Source: Microplitis mediator (taxonomy: Eukaryota; Arthropoda; Insecta; Hymenoptera; Braconidae). Taken from it: a stretch of DNA of 64,000 nucleotides. Of the stretch, positions 56,901 through 64,000 are shown one piece after another. The position numbers and the translations under genes are program-made. Under the pieces are notes generated by a model. It did not search any database. It saw nothing but the letters and a program-made list of their open reading frames with translations, and was not told the origin of the DNA. Every line of letters begins with the position of its first letter. Within the stretch, counting starts at the first letter, position 1. The stretch lies in the NCBI RefSeq assembly GCF_029852145.1, contig NC_079978.1, forward strand, positions 16,619,653 through 16,683,652, in the 5' to 3' direction.

Positions 56901-58626
56901 CACGGAGAGAAATCTACCGTAAATATTCCTATTGCGATGAAAACAGTATTCGTGATGTACCTTAAACAGCCTAGTAATAATTCCTACACGGAGAGAAATT
57001 TATGGTAACCGTTCCTAGTACGTTTATGAAATATCATCCCATGCCGTTATGGTAATGGTTGCTTGGAATTATGGAATATAGGCCCATACTTTCGGGTAAA
57101 AGTTCCCATAAGTATGGGAATAATTCCTATAATCATGGTAACAGTTCCCATATCGTATGTGAAAGAATTATGGTTATGATTACCATAATATTATGGTAAT
57201 GATTACCATAATATTATGGTAATCGTTCCCATAATACTATAGTAAACGTTACTATAATATTATGGTAATGGTTACCATAATACATGGTAACCGTTACCAT
57301 AATATTATCGTAATCATTACCATAATGTATGGTAACCATTGCTATAATGTATGGTAACCATTACTATATATTATGGTCATGGTTACCATAATATTATGGT
57401 GACGATTATTATGATATTATGGTAATGGTTACCACATATTATGGTAACCGTTACCATATATATGGTGATAGTTACCATAATGTTATGGTAATGGTTACCA
57501 TACATCATGGTAATGGTTACCATAATATTATGGTAACGATTACTATAATATTATAGTAATGATAACTACAATATATGGGTGCCGTTGCTATAATTAACAT
57601 TTCAAGAAAACCGGTTACCATTCATTATGGGAACCATTCCCATAATATATTGTAATTATTACCATACATTTCTCTCCATGTATGCGATATAGTAATGAAA
57701 ATTTGTGTTTGATGGCGCTTCCAATATACTGTGAAAATGTCTGTACGAGCACAGTAAATATTACTGTGCTGCTCTAGAGTATTTGAACATTTAAAAAAGT
57801 ATCCGTGTCTGTTGTGATAAGTTGTAAGTTTTACTTTATTGAGTAATAAATCATAATACTCGTAACCTAATAACTGTCTTAATTTTAACTAAGAAATTAA
57901 AACATTAATTAAAAAAAAAGGCAAGATATTTACATTCTCGTCAGGATATATAGATTTTAAAAAAATAACTCACAGTTATTTCGAATCACCTGTTTCACGA
58001 AATTTGATAAAAAAATTGTAGCCTTAAAAATTTGACATTTCGACTTATTATTTTGACAAGAAGATTTTACCGAAATTTATTTAACGAATTTTGTTAAACA
58101 GATAACGTAAAAAAACTATAAGTAATTTGTTAAAAACATATATCCCGGTGAATTTATAATTACGTTTTTATTTTTTAAATTATTGCTCGAATTTTGTTTT
58201 TAATTAATAAATGAAGTTTCTAAAATAGTTATAAAAATTCATGATCATTAAAAATTTTAAAAAAGTGGGAGTATCGTCGAAGAATTGTCTTGAGTAATTC
58301 ACCGCCATAGCTACGACTTATGACTGCTAGCAGCACTGGCGTCACTGCAGAAAGACAACAGCTACTCAGCAGAGTAATTCTTACCGTGCTGTTCAAAAAA
58401 CTACTCTCATACAGGGAAGGTAAATCTACATAAAGCAAAATAAACTTTACTTGAAAATCTCTTGACAACACAGGAGCCCTTCCTATCCGTAACGTAAATC
58501 TCACCATACAACATAGTAAAATTTCAGATGCTTATTTTTTTCGTGGACTTAGTACTAGATAGCAAAGTAATATTTACTAAACTTTTTTATCGCAATAGGA
58601 GTATTTACGAAACATTTCTCTCCGTG
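56901..58626. mobile_element. CACGGAGAGAAAT-ended TIR element
   Basis: Left CACGGAGAGAAAT plus CGTAAATATTCCTATTGCGAT-like sequence recurs inverted at the right end (about 58590-58626). Inside is a second pair of the same ends (56997-57680) that encloses a minisatellite. No protein is encoded. Confidence 0.7.
57005..57670. repeat. Palindromic GGTAACC-type minisatellite
   Basis: About 30 degenerate units of 20-24 bases, each itself a near-palindrome such as TTATGGTAATGGTTACCATA. The tract is bounded by inverted CACGGAGAGAAAT / ATTTCTCTCCATG ends. Confidence 0.85.
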
Positions 58627-58709
58627 CACGATATCTAAACAATTTTAACCTCAGGATTTCTGATAACGGCTTGAGTTCTCTCTACCTGTCCCCTTGAACA
58701 CTAAAAAGT

Positions 58710-61700
58710 CTATCTACTAAGAAGTAAAGCTACTCCAACGCTCAATAAAGCGAGTATCGAGTACTCAATAGTACTGGCACCGGCAGCACAGTCGACAATT
58801 CTCCTAGCTCGCATGAAATCTGGTCCTAAATACCTACTGTACTCTCTCATTTCACTAGGAATAATAACTAACTGCTGTGTGGCATCTTGGAATATAAGCT
58901 TCGTATAGGGTGGAATGCTGGAGAACATGCTGAAGCTGAACTCATCAGCTTCTTTGCGTCCGTAGAACTGCTGGGCGTATACAAACAAATTGATGTACGC
59001 ATTAATCTCGGTATGATTGAAGCCATACTCTCCACCCCGTGCTACAATGGCGTTGGATTTGACCTTGCCCAGATTACAGGTCTCATACTCCAACGTTGTC
59101 TTTCGCGTTCCATCTGGACAGAGGAGTTCAAAGTCCTTTGTAAAAGTGTTTCGGGCCCAGAACTCCTTGCGTTTGCCATCGGTATTCTCGAATACTGTGG
59201 TATGTTTTACGAATGCAACTTCTCCACCACCTTCTACTAGACACCGAAGAGCACCAGTGTGACCAAAATAGTCTTCAGTTGCGTCACGACGGCAGTAATG
59301 GGAACTCAATCCATGGCAGAGATCACACATGTTGTCATAGGGCACTCCGATGTTGTACTCCGTGCTCAAAGCACCAGGGACGCAGGACTTGGTGAAGTAC
59401 TCAGCGGCTGCGCGGATCGAATCGCATCCGTAACCACGGATCCATTGGTTGGAGATCATGTAGGCTAAGGGGTAGATCCAACCGGCGGCGGTGTTGATTC
59501 CCGTGTGGCAGGTATATTTGTTTTTCAAGTAAGTTATGTCAGTGCTTGGATCGTTTTCTTTGGCTACTGCTACCACGTAGTACTCGGGAGTTGGTAAGTT
59601 GTAGACTTCGGCCATAAAAGGCACTAGATTGTACATCAAACCGGCTGTGTAGACATCCCCGGCATCGAGAACCGCAACATCTGCAATGCTGTAATTCACA
59701 AGTAATTATTAGTCTTTTATTGCGGTGCCATTTTGTCGAAGCTAGAAGTACCCTAGTATCATTGTCATAAGCAATTTATTTGACTGAAGTCCTTCAGTAT
59801 TTCTCTTGCAGAGGATTTAAACAAAACTGAGGGATGTGTTTCGTAAGTATACTTTCTGTGAATTTCCCGGGTCAAAAAATTCGATCCGATTTTAGTCTAA
59901 CCAGACTACATTTGGACTAATTAATCGGTATTTGAACCACTTGATCTGTTTTTAATCTTTTATAAAAATCTTAAGCTGTTTTTGTTTGGTTGTTTTAAAA
60001 AACAATTACGTTATAATATCAAAAAAATTAAAATAAATTTATAAATCTAGATTTTTATTGTCATTACTTATTATGGTGTTTCATATTTAGGCGATATTTT
60101 TTTTTCTGTCCTACCTGAAAAACTAACAATTTATAGTACAAAAAAATATCCCCGCTTGAAAAAAAATTCTAAGTCAATTAGGGGCTTAGCGCATCGAAAA
60201 ATTCGATTTTCGGCAAAACTATCGAACTTATCATAAAATGTCATAGAATCTTTTTTGTAAACATTTTTATTTCCTACAAATTATTTCTTATAAATTTTTG
60301 TTTAATTCTACATTGTTTTCTAGTTATTTCCATTTTAATGCCAAGCTCCTAAAAAACTAGTGTTCTGATCGATTTTAAGAGCTTGGCATTAAAATGAAAA
60401 GAACTAGAAAACAATGCAGAATTAAACAAAAATTTATCAGAAATAATTTGTAGGAAATAAAAATGTCTACAAAAAAGAGTCTATGACATTTTATGATAAA
60501 TTCGATAGTTTCGCTGAAAAAGTAAAAATATCTCGAAATTTACTCTAACTTGACTTCGAGGTCCAATAACTTTTAAACAGATGGAATTATCAAAAAATGA
60601 TAAGAGACTTTTTTTGTAGAGCGTTGAATTCCCTATAAAAATGTATGCTGGGCTTATTCATGCAATGAGCCATTTCTGAGGTAAAAATTCCGAACTAAAA
60701 AAAATTTTTTTTCCCATGTTATTTAAATGGGAAATCGAATTTTTCGATGCGCTAAGCCCCTAATTGACTTTGAATTTTTTTTTAACAGGGAATATTTATT
60801 TTGTTTTATAAATTATTAGTTATTTAGTTATTACTATTTTAATGGCAAGCTCTTAGCAAAAATAGTGTTCCGATCGATTCAAAGAGGTTGACATCAAAAT
60901 GGAAACAACTAGAGAGCAATGTCGAATTTTGAATAATTTCGTTTTGAATAGGAAATTTGTAGGAAATAATATTGTCTACAAAAAAGTTTTCATGACATTT
61001 TGTGATAAGTCTGATAATTTCGCTGGAGAAGTAAAAAGATCTCGAAATTTACTATAAATTTGATTTCAAGCTCAAATAATTTTTGAACAGATAGACTTAC
61101 CAAAAATTGATAAGAGACCTTTTTTGTAGAGCGTTAAATCCCCTAGAAAAATAAGCCCTGGGCTTTATTGTACCAACGCCATTTCTGAGGTAAAAAATTC
61201 CAAACTTAAAAATTCTTTTTTCCCATTTGATTTAAATGGGAAATAGAAAATTGCAATCAGAGAGTATTTAATATTGATATTAAGGGCTCAAATTTTAACA
61301 AGTGTCTTTTTTTATCCTATTGAAACTTCTGAGTGTGTCCTTAAAAAAAAAAGTCGATTTTTTTGAATCGGTCTAATGCAGACTTTGCCTAAGACTCAAA
61401 ATACAGATTTACATGAAACTTCCTTAAGAATGCTACTAGGATACGGAGATGAATTATTCGAAATCATCACTTAGTTCGAACCTAACTTATCAAAACTTAC
61501 CCATTCTCAATAGCTTGCATGCATTTGATCTGACTGTGTTGAAGAACGCAGTCAAGCTCCGGTTTTAACAACTGCGCCTTCATCGCAACCTGAAAAACGA
61601 TCTCTATTAGTTGCATTCTTAAACGCTTCAATGGTTACTGATTTTTCCTCTATTTTATACCCGATTTCTTACCTTCATCTTAACACACTTATCAATTTCA

Positions 61701-63169
61701 GGTTTCGAAGTGACACAAAGTTCCATCCTCTCGATCGGGCAGCTCCTCACTCCCAAAATAGCATCTTCGGATTTCTTTCCTAAATAAGACGCATAAGTCT
61801 GGTCCTTTTCGGGCAATGATATGATATCTCTTGCACTATCCGAGAACAATAGGTTATGAGTATTTCCAAATTTAGGAGCGCTTTCGAATAAATCGAAGAC
61901 CTCCAACGGCCTGACTGCCAACGGGTCGTTCCAGTTGCTGTTACTGTTGGCATCATAATTTGAATTTGAATTCACTTGCTCTCTATTCTCGTCATGGAAT
62001 CCTCGGTTTGTTTCATTTCCAAACACTCCGTATCCTTCGTTATTGTAATTATTATTATTGAACCGGTTATCAAATCGATTATTTCCAATGGGTAAGTTAT
62101 CTCCAGATCGGGTTGAATTGGCAACGAAGCCCCTGCTGAATAATTTAGCAGCTTTTTCAAAGAACTTCTGGTATAATCGCCTGGTTTCTAGTTTTATGGC
62201 ACTGGAGGCCACGATTGCACGCGTAGGAACCTGATCCCAGTGACAGTTCCGATAATTATCAATATCCGAGCGACTGCCACCCGGACAAAGGAGTTCGAAG
62301 TCAGACTTTTTTACGGAGTTGTAATTAAAATTTGATGTCAAAACTTCGTCAATAGTAGAGTGCAGTAAGAAAGCTATTTCACCAGCTTCGATCAAACATC
62401 TGAAGGCTCCTTCGTACCCAGCATAAGGATCTGCGTTGGTACATCTTCCTCCAGGAATCTCTCCTATACAAAGCTTGCAAAATTTGGTCCGAATTGTCAC
62501 CCAATGGGTTGTAGCGATCGACCAGGGAGTTGACTGCGCATGAAGGTCCGAAATAGTTTATCGTCGATTTAACGTGATTGTTGCAGTCGATTACTTCGAG
62601 ACCACCGTGCTTCATCAACGTGTGAAGAGGAATTATCCAACCAGCTAGAGTCTCAGTTCCGGCAAAGCAGGCCTTTTTGCCTCGAAGATCATGCAGGGAT
62701 GACACGTCACTTAAAGTCCCTTTCTTGATAACCGCGACTGCACATTGGATCTGAAGGCGATTCAGATCTACTTCCTGCATTATTGGGACTAAGCTGTGGT
62801 AGCGACCAGCGATGAATACTTCTCCAGCGTCCAATGTCGTCAAGTGTACGGTCTCATAGTCCAGAAGAGTCATGCATTTTTCTTTCTTAGAGGCTGCGTA
62901 ACAGCTTACCGCAACGTAATGACGGCCGAATTGACCGATGTCTCGATCGACTGCCACAGAGAAAGCGTTACATTTTGCGTATTCTGCTTTGGAGGTTGTA
63001 CAAAAGACCAAAGTATTATTTCGATTGACGCCAGTGTTGACAGATCGGTTGGGGCTTAGTATTGAGGGATCAAGGTTGGGGTAAAAGCTGTCAAAATTAT
63101 TTAAATTCGTGTTATAGTTGTAGTTTTGATTGTTTTTGTTCTTTGAATCATAGTTGTTGAGGTATTGAC
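58710..63169 (-). CDS. Transferrin-like protein with GPI-anchor signal (Tsf2/Tsf3 type), frameshifted
   Basis: Three exons: 61673-63169, 61501-61589 and 58710-59688, joined in phase with GT-AG borders; the signal-peptide exon lies beyond the window. The first exon is the N-lobe with an Asn-rich insertion (about 62000-62110); the others give the C-lobe and a hydrophobic tail (STIEYSILALLSVGVALLL) typical of GPI-anchored melanotransferrin-like proteins. Both lobes keep the DAG aspartate, but the C-lobe lacks the second Tyr (FGHTGALRCL), the anion-site Arg and the His; the N-lobe lacks the first Tyr, Arg and His. Iron binding therefore looks weak or lost, as proposed for some insect transferrins. 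One extra base at about 62485-62491 breaks the N-lobe frame: either an inactivating mutation or an assembly error, since both sides read well. Confidence 0.82.
59866..59900. repeat. Single CCCGGGTCAAAAA end in the transferrin intron
   Basis: CCCGGGTCAAAAAATTCGATC resembles the end of the MITEs at 33767 and 51715, but I find no matching opposite end nearby. Confidence 0.45.
60150..60800. mobile_element. Palindromic TIR element in transferrin intron
   Basis: AGTCAATTAGGGGCTTAGCG (60174 on) recurs inverted at 60750-60773, with homology extending outwards through an AAAAAAATTC block. The interior hairpin (60230-60520) is the same as in the 16872-18522 element. A partial third copy runs on at 60840-61370. 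Confidence 0.7.
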
Positions 63170-63479
63170 CTGGAAAATAAATTATAATTGACATGAAATA
63201 TCGAATTACTTTTAATTATCGCGGTCATTTATTCAAAGGAAAATATTCTCATAAAATGAAATCTAATAACTGTTATCATTCATATTTTATAATAAAATAA
63301 AGTTATATCGTCAATCCAAAGAGATTATTTTGCGGTCAATTTTAAAAAAAATATTAGATTACAAGTAAAAAATAAATTTTTTACAATAATTTCATTTAAA
63401 ATAAATAATAATTTATCGCATAGTAATTTTTTAATTAAACTTAACCGCGTAAATTTTAGAGAAGACAATTTTAAAAATG
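63170..63479. other. Intron of the transferrin gene
   Basis: AT-rich; no exon or repeat recognised. The upstream signal-peptide exon must lie outside the window. Confidence 0.4.
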
Positions 63480-64000
63480 TTAAAATTTGTTGACAGTCGA
63501 ACGTCAAAGTAAGACCTTGACAATTTTTCTGGAACTGTCATCTAGTGTAGTTGAGAAGTGAGTTTTCTGCGAAAAATTTTAAAAACACTCTTAAAAATAT
63601 GGCGATTGGTGCATTGGATTCAGAATTTAATTCTGAGAAATGGGAATTTTTTAATTTATCCGCCATTAAAAATTTCATTTGTTATAAACAAGAAACGAAG
63701 AGACAAAAAGGGAGTCTCCGTTTTGTAGCTATAACTCAAAAAATATTAAAGATATCTGAAATTTAAAAAAAGATTCTAAAAGATGAGAAAATTTCAGTTA
63801 AGTAAGCCTCGACTCCCCGAGTTGTAGCTCCATTATTTATAATTTTAATTTAACGCCGCAAAGCAAAGTATGCAACACAAAACTCAAGTCTCCGAAAAAT
63901 TTGTTAATTAACAATTGAATAACGTAAACAAAAATCTAGCTAAAAAATTATTCTTTTGCGGGACTATATTCCTTCAAGCGTCTAGATGACACTATAATTT
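63480..64000 (+). mobile_element. Tc1-like family element, left part, running off the window
   Basis: Starts TTAAAATTTGTTGACAG as at 9096, contains the short transposase-like ORF start (ATG at 63599), then switches at about 63690 to the hairpin sequence seen at 12031 (GAAACGAAGAGACAAAAAGG). It therefore combines the end and first codons of a transposase gene with unrelated hairpin filler. Confidence 0.7.

Noticed and set aside
62379..62500. Small intron to explain the transferrin frame change
   Set aside because: The two frames abut with a one-base offset; there is no room for an intron.

Overview
The window is AT-rich, intron-containing animal DNA dominated by mobile elements, with three recognisable multi-exon genes, all on the minus strand. 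An M12B (reprolysin-type) secreted metalloproteinase gene of the kind often found as venom proteins, an insect-type transferrin with a C-terminal GPI-anchor signal, and insect errantivirus-like LTR-element proteins point to an insect, most likely a parasitoid hymenopteran. That assignment is inference; no marker gene settles the species.

Layout. 1-9.1 kb: a UDP-glucose 6-dehydrogenase gene (3502-5176) sits between two copies of one giant inverted-repeat (fold-back) element (about 491-3111 and 5871-9095). 9.1-31 kb: almost wall-to-wall non-autonomous DNA elements, many of them large palindromes, with a Tc1-type transposase fragment, a cut coding stub (20998-21230) and a 7.5 kb composite with hAT-like ends (22271-29798). 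31.2-49.3 kb: the metalloproteinase gene, seven exons found, whose largest intron holds a CCCGGG-ended MITE (33767-48580) that is itself split by a 13.3 kb LTR element (34099-47390) and a third element. 50.2-55.8 kb: a four-deep nest of insertions, each with its own target duplication except where noted, with a Kolobok-like transposon at the core. 56-58.6 kb: a TIR element with a palindromic minisatellite. 58.7-63.2 kb: transferrin. The window ends in another copy of the Tc1-like family.

The most unusual object is the LTR element. Its two 2.5 kb LTRs differ only in a TA-repeat length as far as I can read, it has a clear 5 bp target duplication, a tRNA-Leu-like primer site, gag with two CCHC knuckles, a textbook -1 frameshift signal (GGGAAAC, 6-base spacer, 8 bp stem) into an aspartic protease, and a spliced, now broken env. 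No reverse transcriptase, RNase H or integrase is visible. The pol position is filled by about 100 bp repeats, a roughly 34-copy 30 bp minisatellite and an unknown acidic ORF. It looks like a recently moved, pol-less parasite of a related complete element.

Two host genes show possible defects: the transferrin has a one-base frameshift in its N-lobe and has lost several usual iron ligands, and the UDP-glucose dehydrogenase is full length but altered at two normally near-invariant NAD-site positions. All gene models come from reading splice sites by eye.
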